From Punctularia strigosozonata HHB-11173 SS5 (lineage: Eukaryota; Basidiomycota; Agaricomycetes; Corticiales; Punctulariaceae): 64,000 bases of DNA. Each line of letters opens with the position of its first letter. Position 1 is the stretch's first letter. The stretch is from the NCBI RefSeq assembly GCF_000264995.1, contig NW_006767457.1:1-64000 (forward strand), given 5' to 3'. The notes under the pieces are model-generated. The model was given only the letters and a program-made list of their open reading frames with translations. It was not told where the DNA came from and searched no databases. A program made the translations under genes and the position numbers. Of the stretch, positions 22,084 through 32,445 are shown one piece after another.

Positions 22084-22910
22084 CTACTCCTCCTTCTTGC
22101 CGATCTTCTTCTCCGCCTCGGCGATGGAAGCTGCGTCGGTTTTGGGTTCTGCCGCAGCTGGATAAATAACAGAGAACTGGGTGTGAATAATGGAAAGCGG
22201 GGAAGGGGGGGGGCCGTTGACTGACCACCGAACATGCCGCCGGCGCCCTTGAAGGGGCGCTTGAGGTCGCCCTCCGCGGGCTTTCCGAAGAGGTGGATGG
22301 CGACGGGCTTGGCGTCAAAGAGGTTCTTGAGGCCCATGAGGGCCTGGATGAAGAGCGGCTGGGTGTAGCCGAGGTAGCCGTGGAGGAAGGCCATCATGGC
22401 GATGCCGATGTAGGCGCCGCGGAGGAGCTTGGAGGTCTCGGAGAGGTCGTAGTCGCGCACGGTGGTGGTGACGAGCTTGCCGTCGTCTTGGGTCATCGGG
22501 TTCGCGGGTTCGACTGGGAGGAAAGTTGGGGTTTAGCAGGGGGACGGCGGAGGGCGAGGGCGAGGCGGGGGATGCGTCACCATATTTGAGAACGGTCTGG
22601 TCGTTCTTCGTCGTGATCTGGTGGGGAGAGGAGGTGAGGTGAGGTGAGCGAGTGGAGTTGGACGCGTCACGGAGGGTTACGTACCTTGTGCGAGACGAAG
22701 AAGTAGGTGCCGAGGATGATGAGCTGGCTCGCGACGTAGCCTATCCGGGCGTACGTGAGCACCTGCGGGTCCGTGAAGTCGATCTTCCGGGCGACTGCAG
22801 AAAAGATAACCGAGAGGGGCGCGTTAGCGCACGAGTGGGTGCGGGAGGCGCAACAGACCTTGCATGACCACGAGAGAGATGACCAGGTTCTGGACGGCCG
22901 GGTTGGACAT
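22084..22910 (-). CDS. PHO88 / SND3 family ER membrane protein
   Basis: Small ER membrane protein. In yeast, Pho88/Snd3 acts in the SRP-independent targeting route and affects phosphate uptake. Four exons give an N-terminus MSNPAVQNLVISLVVMQ, then VARKIDFTDPQV, a hydrophobic segment ASQLIILGTYFFVS, then KLVTTTVRDYDLSETSKLLR, IGIAMMAFLHGYLGYTQPLF, and MGLKNLFDAKPVAIHLFGK. The tail is charged, ending EAEKKIGKKEE. All blocks match the family in order and length (about 190 residues). The start is the first ATG, matching the conserved N-terminus. It is transcribed divergently from the pectin methylesterase gene 443 bp away. Confidence 0.9.
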
Positions 22911-23352
22911 GGTGCCGAGGGTAGGAGTGGACGGCCGAGAGAAGAAGCGGAGGAGGGCAGAGGTGGTGCAGAAGACGTGGCGGACGAGCTGCGAGCGCGG
23001 AACGTCGACGCGAAAGATTAAGCGCCGGTGTTTTGGGAGGAAACGCTGCCTTTCACGGATGCAATTGGGGCAAAATAAAGGGCTGTATCGCCGATATGTT
23101 GGATGTACGAGCTCAGCGTATATGTCGGCGCAACAGCGTACTCGGTCCTCGAGCGCGCCATGTCCCTTCTCGTGCCTGAGCTTGCGTTCGCGTCTCTGCT
23201 CCTGACCTCGGTGGATGACCTTGCCCCGCCGGCCCGCCTCGTCCGTGCAACAGCGAGCCTTCATCATGTGCTTCCGACCACATATACATCGAGTGTTGAA
23301 TCCGACGACGGGAGTATAAATCACCGTGAGGTTCCTTCGGTGCAGGTCGAAG
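22911..23352. promoter_or_regulatory. Divergent promoter of PHO88 and pectin methylesterase
   Basis: The 442-bp stretch between the two start codons holds no supported gene. A TATAAA box at 23315-23320 serves the right-hand gene. Confidence 0.5.
23315..23320 (+). promoter_or_regulatory. TATA box of the pectin methylesterase gene
   Basis: TATAAA lies 38 bp upstream of the ATG at 23353, implying a very short leader. Confidence 0.55.
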
Positions 23353-24718
23353 ATGGTCGCCCTCGCCCTCCTGGTGCTCCTAACGGCCGACCTCGTCCTA
23401 GCGGGGATCCGCATCGCACCCCCGCGCGGCGCTCTCGTCGTCCGCCCGAGAGGAACCCAGCCCGGCGAGTTCACCTCGATCAGCGCGGCCGTGAACGCGC
23501 TCTCGAACGATACCTCGCCCCAGAGCGTATTCATCTACCCGGGCACATACGCCGAGCAAGTCAACATCACGCGCAGTGGGCCGACCACGGTATGCTCTTT
23601 CTCTTTCTCTTCGACTCCCCCATGACCCCACGGTCCTGACGGAGGTGCAAGCTATACGGCTACACGCTCGACACGGCGACCTACGCGCTCAACACCGTCA
23701 CCCTCACGGACCACAAAGACGCGACGACCGCCGGCTCGAACGACCTCTCGGGCACGCTCCGGATCGAGGCCCCGCACGTCGCGCTCTACAACCTCGACGT
23801 CCGGAACACCTTCGGCCTCCCCCGCGGCGTCAACCAGGCCAACCAGGCCATCGCGCTCTCCAACTACGGCGACCGCGTCGGCGTCTACGGATGCGGGCTG
23901 TACGGCTATCAGGTTCGTCACGGCGAGAGTGTGGGACGAAAAAAAAAAAAAGGGAATGACGGGTGTGGTTTAAGGACGTGCTGCTCGCGAACCAGGGCGC
24001 GCAGGTCTACCTCCGCTCGCGCATCGAGGGCGGCATCGATTTCGTGTTCGGCCGCCTCGGACAGGCGTATTTCAAGCATAACACGATCGCCGTCACCGCG
24101 CCCGCGAACGTGACCGCGTCGGGGCGACAGACGAACGACTCGGGCATATGTGAGTCGCCCGGGCGCCCCCGGTACCTCTCCGCCCCTCGTGCCCTGTGAA
24201 TTTCTGAGATCGGGCATCGCCGCTCAGATCTGTTCGAGCGAAACGCGCTCGTCAAGACGGCCGACGCGTGGGCGAACACGAGCGGGAACGTGTACTTTGG
24301 CAGACCGTGGGGCGGTGCGGCGCCCGTTCTTTTTCCTTCCTCCTTTTCCGTCTTTTTTTATGTGATACCCCCCGCCGCGCAGACTACGCCCGGGTGGTGT
24401 TCAAGTCGACGTTCGTCACCGTGCCGATGGCACCGAAGATGTGGAACCCGTGGCACCCCGGCGACGAGCGCACCGACCACGTCCTCTTCGCGGAACACGA
24501 CACCTACGGCCCCGGCGTGCCCGCGCACCCGCAGCGGCCGAACTTTACGACGTTACTCACGGACGAGGTGCGTGGATTTTTTTATTTTTATTTTTTCAAA
24601 ATCGACCTTGCCAGGCAGCTGATTTAAACGCATGTTGACATAGGAAGCGAGCAGGTATAACATCACGTTTGCGCTCGGGAATGGATGGGCGGATTGGGTG
24701 GACGAGAGCTACCTGTGA
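23353..24718 (+). CDS. Secreted pectin methylesterase (carbohydrate esterase family 8)
   Basis: Hydrolyses methyl esters of homogalacturonan in plant cell walls. A signal peptide (VALALLVLLTADLVLA) opens the protein. The right-handed beta-helix segments follow: FTSISAAVNAL, VFIYPGTYAEQVNI, then the catalytic region. Catalytic-site motifs are NQANQAIAL, YGYQD (the conserved Gln-Asp pair; this join is rebuilt across the intron after 23911), IEGGIDFVFG (the second Asp) and YFGRPWG (Arg and Trp of the substrate cleft). Six exons splice in frame through short introns, several with T-rich tracts; the last exon ends GNGWADWVDESYL. A methionine-free upstream extension exists, but the signal peptide fixes the start at 23353. 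Confidence 0.9.
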
Positions 24719-25077
24719 CCGTATGAGACCGGTCGGTGTAACATGTCGTTTGGTGCATACAAGTCCCGCAGGAGGTGCTCGACGTGTCGGCATCGCGCTG
24801 TTGGTCGCCTCGGGTCAACTCGTAGCATAGGCTGTCGGTGTAACGAATCCACGGTGTCGGAACTCGGATGTAAACATATCAGTAACGTACGACGAAGAGT
24901 GGAGTGAAGCTCTGCCGAGACGGCGTGTCGTCGATCGCGCCCCGACGTCATCAGCTCGCGCTCGACGCCCGCCCCCGAACTGTTCATATAAACGCCTCGC
25001 CTCCCCCTGTCCTCGTCATCCCGCACAACGACCACCACCACGAAATCACGACGACGACGACGACGACCCCCATCGAC
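24719..25077. other. Intergenic: pectin methylesterase 3' flank and SLM1 promoter
   Basis: No gene is seen. It contains a TATAAA box at 24987 and a short imperfect CGA repeat (about 25049-25065) just upstream of the SLM1 start. Confidence 0.5.
24987..24992 (+). promoter_or_regulatory. TATA box of the SLM1-like gene
   Basis: TATAAA lies 91 bp upstream of the start codon at 25078. Confidence 0.45.
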
Positions 25078-27098
25078 ATGAACGGCAACGACTCTGCCTC
25101 GCTGTCGCGCGCGACGTCCATATCGCGCACGAGCCATCGCTCGACCCGCTCGCGCGCCCAGTCCCTCGTCCAGAAGGCGACGGCACCGCAAGACCTCCGC
25201 CCCTCGGACGTCCTCATCGAGCGCTTCACCGCATGGAAAGCCATCGTCAAGCAGCTCATCGCCTACTTTGAGGTCCGTACGCTCTGAGATCCTCGAACGC
25301 CCCGCGCACGACTCATATCTCTCCCCTCCAGGGCATCGCCGACATCCAGAACAACACCGCCAAGGAGCTCACCAAGCTCGGCGCCGTCATCCAGGTCCCT
25401 TTCCGCGCCGGCAACCAGTTCCTCGGCGAAGGCGGCCTCCAGGACGTCTTCTACGCCGTCCGCGACAAGACGCGCGCCATCGCCGACCAGCACGCCAACC
25501 TTGGACGCACCCTCGACTCCTCCATCGTCCAGCACCTCCACAAGCTCCACGCCGAGATCAAAGCCCACGTGAAGAACATCCAGAACGACACCGGCAAGCT
25601 CGCCACCGCCGTCGCCAAGGAGCGCGAGCTCTCCGCCCGCCTCGTCGGCGAACTCTCCACCTCCATCTCCGTCTTCAAGAACACGCCCCTCTCCGTCACC
25701 TCCCGCGCCGACCCCTACGTCGCCAACGCCGCCGTCCGCGCCCAGCTCACCAAGCAGGTCCACGCCGAGAACGCCCTCCAAAAGTCGATCATCGTCATGC
25801 AGCAAAACTCGGCGCACTTTGAGGAGGGCCTCGTCCGCGCGCTCCAGTCCGCCTGGGCCACGTTCGCCGACTGGCAGGCCCGCACCAGCGCCGAAGTGCA
25901 GGCGACCTGGCGCGCGATGGGCGACGCTATGGCCGGCGTCGAGCCCGACCGCGAGTGGATCGCGTTCAGCGCCCGCTCCGACCAGCTCGTCGATCCCGAG
26001 ACGCCGCTCCGCAACCCGGACCACATCCGCTACCCGAGCAAAGAAGACCCGAGCGTCGTCGCCGTCCACGCCGGCTACCTCGAGCGCAAAAAGCGCTACA
26101 CGCGCCACTACAAGGAGGCGTACTACGTCCTCACCCCCGCCGGCTTCCTTCACGAATTCGCATCTAGGTGCGCGCGCACTTCCCTGTTCCCCTATCGCCC
26201 GTCCATAACCTGATTGTTGTTTCTACCACCCAGCGACCCGCGCCAGAGCACCCAGCCCGTCTTCTCTCTCTTCCTCCCCGCCTGCACCCTCGGCCCGCCC
26301 ACGTCCGCGACCTCGCTCTCGGGCTCGCACAAGTTCCACATCGAGCTCTCCCCGCTCAACAAGTCGACCGGCAAGTCGTCCATCCGCAAGCGCATGTCCA
26401 CCCTCGGCCGCTCCTCCACCCAGGCTTACACCTTCCGCGCCCGGAACCACTCGGAGCTCATGGAGTGGTGGAACGACCTCAGGATGCTCTGCAGCCGCTA
26501 CCTCGTCGCCAGCGAGAGCGTCGAGCGCGGCGGGCCCGTCATGGCCGCCGTCCGCGCCGCCGGGTACGAAAGTGAAGAGGGGGTGAGTTGAGCGCTGTCT
26601 TCATCGTGTCCACCGTGCTCATTGGCGTCCCAACAGAGCGACGAAGAGGACGGAAGCAGCGTCGAGGACGAAGAAGAGGATGAAGGCGACGGTGTCGAGC
26701 AGGACGCGGACGGCGAGGCCGACCTCTACCAAGACGCCGGCACCGGCGACGAAGAAGAAGAAGAGCCCCCGCGCTACTCGCACGGCGCGACGGGCGCGAA
26801 CGGATACGCCGTCAACGAGAAGGGCTCGTCCAAGGGCGTGCAGCTCACCGATCCCGGCGTGACGCGCAAGCCCAGCAAGCGCCAGCAGGAGAAGGCGCCG
26901 GAGGGCCGTTCCCCCCACGTGCCGCCGGCGGAGGACGTCCCCGCGGGGAGCTTCGTCGAGGGGAGCAGCAGCGCCGCTCCCGACGCGGATGCGGAGCCTG
27001 GCACCGACGAGGATGCGGACGCCGATGGCGGACCTGCTACGGATGAGGAAGAGAACTCGCGGGGTCGGGCCGGCAGCCGGTTCAAGGAGAAGCTCTAA
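25078..27098 (+). CDS. SLM1/SLM2-type F-BAR and PH domain protein
   Basis: Plasma-membrane effector that in yeast binds PI(4,5)P2 and is phosphorylated by TORC2 to control actin and eisosomes. Four exons (25078-25272, 25332-26167, 26234-26582, 26637-27098) join in frame to 613 residues. An N-terminal Ser/Arg-rich tail is followed by PSDVLIERFTAWKAIVKQL, the start of the helical F-BAR-like region, running to about residue 300. A PH domain follows: GYLERKKRYTRHYKEAYYVL, an intron, FSLFLPACTLGP, YTFRARNHSELMEWWNDL. The C-terminal third is acidic and low in complexity (EEDEEEDEGD-type runs), as in basidiomycete homologues. The gene is very rich in G and C at codon third positions, so open frames exist on the opposite strand but are shadows. 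It ends 158 bp from the stop of the converging helicase gene. Confidence 0.88.
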
Positions 27099-27256
27099 TC
27101 AGAGCTGAGCCCTGTGAGATTTCATGGGACATCGACTGTGCGCGACGTGGGTCTGAACAGCACACACATTGTTGTACACTAGCGTTGTCTCCTGGTAAAT
27201 TGTTTGTATCATAGCACTTTCGACAGTCTAATACGAGGATCTGATTCTCGGATACA

Positions 27257-30200
27257 TCACCGAAGTGCCGATTCGTGGACGAAGTGGGAGCCTCCGGCGC
27301 ATCGGTAACCCCCAGCCTGCTTGATCCATTGGAAACCTTGTACGCACACGCCCATCTGCCGCAGCTTCGTCTGCCTCCGTTGCTCCTCCTGCCTCTGCCT
27401 CTCCGCCTGCTGCCGCGCCGCATTGATACGCGCTTGCTCGCTTGTTTCAAACGCTCAGCCAACTGCCTCGCTTGCTCCAGCCGCCGCCGCGCCTCCGCGT
27501 CCGCCGCCTCGCGTCGCAGTCGCTCCTATTGATACAAACGACTTGACGAGCGTTCGCATATCCCGTAGATTGCCCCACGAGGGAAGAGCTACCAGCTTCC
27601 CAATGAGCGTCAGCACGCGTTCCTTGGCTGGAGAGGACTCGTCGTCTAGCTCGTCGACACGAATTGACTTCTTGGCCAACGAGCTCTTCATGATGTTGAA
27701 GCACCGCTCCGGGGTGAGGTATTGCAAGAGGCGCTCGATCGCGAGGCGATTATCCAAGCTGGCGTCTGAAGGCAGCATGTAAGGAGAGGAGCGGGGGGCA
27801 TTCGGATGGCTTGCATTGGATGATGCAGTTGGCCGTCCTTCGGGGACATCATCTAATGTTGATAATCTGCTTCGATGGATTTCGCCAACCACAGCTTCCT
27901 TCGAGACTCTCTCCTTCCGGATGAGAGCGTTGCGATGTTCTTCGGCGAGCGCGACATCTACTGCAGCATCCATCTCCTGAGCGTACTTCTCCTCGAGCTT
28001 AGCACGGATCTTTCGTCAAAGCTCTTTCCGTGCGCGATCGCACAACCCGCAAGCGGTAGGCTTTCCCGTTTGACAAACCCAGTTCACAACATGACCTTCC
28101 TTGCATTTCCAAGATGAAACCTTCTCGCATGGCACCTTCGAATGGTCGACAATGTGGTGGCATGCAGACGGGCATTTGTGTCCGCACCGTAGCCCCGCTC
28201 CGCTGAACTTATGGTCAGTCCGCGGACCTCGCAAAACAATCTGATAGTACCCGCGCACCAAAGTTTCAGACATCCGCCGTTGGGGCTGTGTTGGTCGAAC
28301 TCCTCTGGGGCACGAAGAATCTTCTTGTGCGATGGGTGGCGCTCGCACTGGATTGGCACACCATCGTAAAAGTGTCCTTTCGCTTTGAGGGAATCAAATA
28401 GATTCTTCCAGGCCTCCTTGCCCTTCCGCGCGTTCTGGAACGTGTTTGAGTTTCCTATCATAATGAGCGCGTTGCGGGCGCGTGAAAGCAGGACGTTGAG
28501 TCTTTCTTCGGCGAACATGAACCCGATGTCATTCCGATCATTACTGCGGGTTAGGCAGGCGATGACAATGTCGCTCTCTTCTCCTTGGTAATTGTCTAGA
28601 TAACAGGTGAAGGATCTCTTGACGATTGTAAGATGACTGCTGCTCACCGATGGTGGCTACGAGAATGAAGATCAATTAACTTCATGATATGTTCGAAGAC
28701 TGAAATGCACTGACCCAGCCGAATAGGAGCTTTAGACGTTCCCCCAACAACGGAGGAGATAAGACCCGCTTTGATCATGTCCGCGTTGTCGAGGTCGGCA
28801 AGTACTGGATCATTTGTGTCCTTCAGAGCTGTCTGTAACGCCCGCAATTGTCCTAGGTATGGCGTAAGGATGACGACTTCATCCCTCCGATATCCCTACT
28901 CAACCGTGAGCGCGAGAACGGCGTAGGTCACCTCAAACTAACCTGTTGATCAATATATCGAAGGATCTTGAGAACCATCTCAACCTCGTGATGGTTGATC
29001 TTGCTCGATTTGCGACCGACATCCAATCCCAGCTGCTCTGGTTGTAGGTCCTTGAGTTCCCCCTCCGGGTGCTCATGGTGAACGAACACGATGTTGCTTT
29101 GGAAGCCTCTGAGGTCGGGACGACTGGAAGTCGAAGGCGCATCAACGAGATCTGGATACATAAGGTTTCGCACAAGGGACGAAATCTCCGGCCTCATTCG
29201 GTGTTGCTGGCTTAGCGCTTCATGAGGATAACCTTTGAGGATGAGACGCTCGAATAGCGAGCGATTCAAATCGTAACCTTCGCCCTTCTCTACAGTCAGC
29301 AAGTAGTTGTTCACTTTAGGTCGTAATTGCCTATCCACGTACGTCAGACGGGCCCGTGAACTCGGGTGGATGAGACACGTACTTGTGGTCACCAATCAAG
29401 ATGAGTTGCTTCGTCTTCGGCGACAAAGCCGTCAGCACGTGTGATTCCAGGATTTCGCCAGCCTCTTCGACCAGCAACACCTCTGGGCCAGCATCACAAA
29501 GAGCTTCCCGGTACATAGCGGCTGCCGTTGTCGTGCAACCGATGATGCGAGCATGGAGTAGAGGCTCATGCCTGCCTGCCGCAAACATCGAGTCCAGGGC
29601 CCGAACGTACATGTTGTACTTCTCCACCATGTCCGTAATTTTGTGTATTTGCTCCTGAAGCGCTCGTTCCCGCCAGCTCTTCAACTTGTTTTGGCGTGCA
29701 GGCACCGACATGCGCCAGACGTCGGCCGTCTCAACGACGTTGGGCTCGTTTCTGAAGACGCCTGCATCTTTACCCTGATCCCACCGTCGTATGAGGTACT
29801 CAGAGTCAACGGCCTTGTTGTTTACCCCAATGACTCGCATGTCGTCGACGCGTTCTGGGATCCTGAAAGCACCGTAGAACCGTTCGTCGTGGAGCTCGAT
29901 ACAATCCAGAAGGCCTTCGAGGCTGGAGGTGGTGTTCATAAACTGCGATGAGGCATGTTCTAGGTCGTAGTCACAGTCCGCGATCCGTTCCTTGTAAAAA
30001 TTAATGGTATCCCATTCGTCAGGGCTGCGTCGATAAGAATATCCCTGGTTGCGGAGAAGCAACGGCTCCGTGGCCGGAGTTGATTTGCTCCCGAGGCGTA
30101 CCATTTCGGACGACGGTATGCCAATTTTCATGAGATCCTCGAGGAACTGATCCAAGGCGTGGTTGGTATAGCAGACGACCAAGATCTTGCCACTGGAGAA

Positions 30201-31835
30201 GTCGTAGAGAGACTTGGCGAGGAGAGCGCCTATGAACGACTTCCCGGTCCTATAGCACCGCATCAATTGATGAAGTGCCAGAGGAGCACAGCGGACTTAC
30301 CCAGGAGGACCTTGAATCAGGGAGACCTTTTGGGTAAGGCCAAGAATGAGCGAATCGACCTGAGACTTATCAAGGCGGACGCTAATCGGAATATCAAGGA
30401 TCGTTCTCAAATCTCTGGTAGGGTTTCTGAGCAAGGCATCCACCAGACTCTCCGTGCCGTTGTCTACCAGACTCGGCGGATCGGACGGCGACCAATTTAG
30501 AAGTTCTTCTTCAAGCGGAATGTGTGACGTGTGCTGGATGGCTTTGAGGACAGGTTCGTACGCGAATAACGGGAGGAATACAGGTACGATGGAGATTCGT
30601 TTGGCAAGTTTGAGCCTCAGTAGCGCACGGGATATGTTGGCAGCGCCTTGAATCTGGAGGATGATGACGGGAGGGTTCAGAGCGAGGTAATCTACGTCGC
30701 GATGGATGTTGGCGAGCGTGAGCAGTTCGTCGTCCACTTTCAGCAACACAGAAGACTGGTGCTTGATGAAGTTTCGATTTTTCTTATCATCGAGCCAACG
30801 CTTGCGCGCATGATAGTCGTTATGTACCCTCGCGAGTTGTGGAAAATCAACAATGCTGCTCAAACAGATGGCCCAAGGATACCGCCGGGGGTCCCTACTC
30901 CGAGGTTCCTTACGCCAAGGGTCCCTAGGCCGCTCGTCATCCGCGGCCACCATCGGTACGTAACGGACGTCGTCTAGGGCCAGGAAGTCGATGGCGCAGG
31001 AATTCATGCGCTTCTGGTTCAAGTGCGTATTCAGCTCCTCGCGCACCTCGTAGAGCATGTCCTCCCTAAGTAGTCGAAATTGACTATCAAGATAGTCCAA
31101 AAGTCGTGTCTTCTTCGTCACTGGATCCTCGAGCTCGTCGCTAGCCCGAAGGAAAGGCATCTTCTTGCATCGGATCTCCTGTATAGTCGGAACGATGGCT
31201 ATCCGGCGGAAATCAACTTTATCGTTATCATGCCTCCCACCTGGACCATCCTGTGTCCTTGCGGCCGAGAAACCGATGTCGAAGGGATCGGCGATGGCTT
31301 TAATCCTCGCGGCAACGTCATGAATGTCTGCTTCGGGGGAGTTGAGTAAAGGAGTGATGATATCGGGGTCGCGTGCGAGTTCGCGGTAGGACGCGACTGC
31401 ATCCGGAAGGAGGATCTCAAGAAGGCGTAGCAAAAACGTTGCGAATGTACGCTGAGCCTTCACTTGCAAATTGCCGTTCTTGAATGCCGTGATGAATGAG
31501 TCCCAAAATACGGGTGGATCCACCACTGCCTCGCAAACTCGTCTCAGGAAATCACCTCCAGCGATGGCGGTGAGGTCCGGAGACGAGAAATAGGCCAAGA
31601 CTTCTGCTCCGAGCCCGTTGCAGAACACGGGCGATATGTCGGAGCAAATCGCGTTTTTGAACGTTGTGATCCCATTGGGCGATGTCACGATCGCATTGAG
31701 ACACGTCGCCGGTGACGGCTGGACGCATATAGCCTGCAAGAAGTGCACATAAGCCAGTCCGCTGAGCTTCTGCCCTTTGCAGGCGTTGTTGAAGACCTTC
31801 GTCAACCGGGTAGCACGACTAGCGTCGACGCTCAT
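27257..31835 (-). CDS. SF1 helicase with NFX1-type zinc fingers (ZNFX1/Hrr1-like)
   Basis: UPF1-type RNA helicase of the ZNFX1 family; the fission yeast member Hrr1 works with RNA-dependent RNA polymerase in RNAi. An N-terminal region of about 500 residues precedes the helicase core. Walker A is GPPGTGKS (rebuilt across the intron ending near 30252), then VVCYTNHALDQFL, Walker B-type LLVEEAGEILESH, LILIGDHKQLRP, LSQQHRMRPEIS, IDNYQGEESDIVIACLTRS and RLNVLLSRARNALIMIG. Cysteine/histidine-rich NFX1-like repeats follow (LRCGHKCPSACHH, a WVCQTGKPTACGLC segment), then a coiled tail. The end is conserved: MGVCVQGFQWIKQAGGYRCA and GSHFVHESALR, stop at 27257. Between about 27540 and 27420 the coiled tail passes through three frames without a plausible intron, so a frame-strict reading would stop at 27455. 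The zinc-finger join near 28240 is also uncertain. Start is the ATG at 31835. Confidence 0.85.
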
Positions 31836-32445
31836 GGTGTAGGAGATGATGGTTGATGGTCAAGGTGCATCGAGGCGTCGCCTGGGGGTCGTGCGGGCTC
31901 TTGTATCTGTACAGCTCCTCCCATTCGAGCAGCGGGATGCTGTTAACTATACAGCATGGAAGTGAAGCGTGGGAGGAACACGTGTCCACTGGCTGCCCAT
32001 AGCTAATCGGAATCCTGAACGTCGAGGGGTTATCTTCAGAGATGCCTGAGGTCAGACCGCGCCTCTCGTTGCTGTCATTCAGGACAATGAGCTGGTACGG
32101 CATGAGTAGGATGGAGGGGCAGAGAGACGGGTATCCGAAAGGTAGCGTCAACATGGACCTTCAAAGACCGCTTCTCTAAGACCGCTTCTATGCATGCGGT
32201 GCCGTTGTTATCTTGCGCTCTTCAAGATCGGGAATGGGAGCACGGACAGCATATCCATAATGGGAACAACATGTTTCCGTGAAGCTGTCGTACATGAAGC
32301 ACACGAGAATACCATCATCACTGCGCATAGTATAATCCTGCAAGCCATCGCTCAGTTTAACCAGAAGAGTCCAAAACGCCGGAAAATGGCGTACCCTGTC
32401 TATTATAAAGGATGTTGAAATCCTCAATTTTTTTGGGCACGCGCG
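31836..32445. other. Intergenic: helicase promoter and transporter 3' flank
   Basis: No gene is supported. A near-perfect tandem repeat of a 14-base unit (AGACCGCTTCT core) is seen at about 32164-32190, just upstream of the helicase leader. Confidence 0.45.

Noticed and set aside
22824-23534. 236-codon minus-strand frame across the PHO88 start and divergent promoter
   Set aside because: It overlaps the first PHO88 intron and the pectin methylesterase signal peptide exon in antisense, and has no family features.
25263-26153. 296-codon minus-strand frame opposite the SLM1-like gene
   Set aside because: Antisense shadow of a gene with GC-rich third codon positions; Gly/Val/Leu-rich with no motif.
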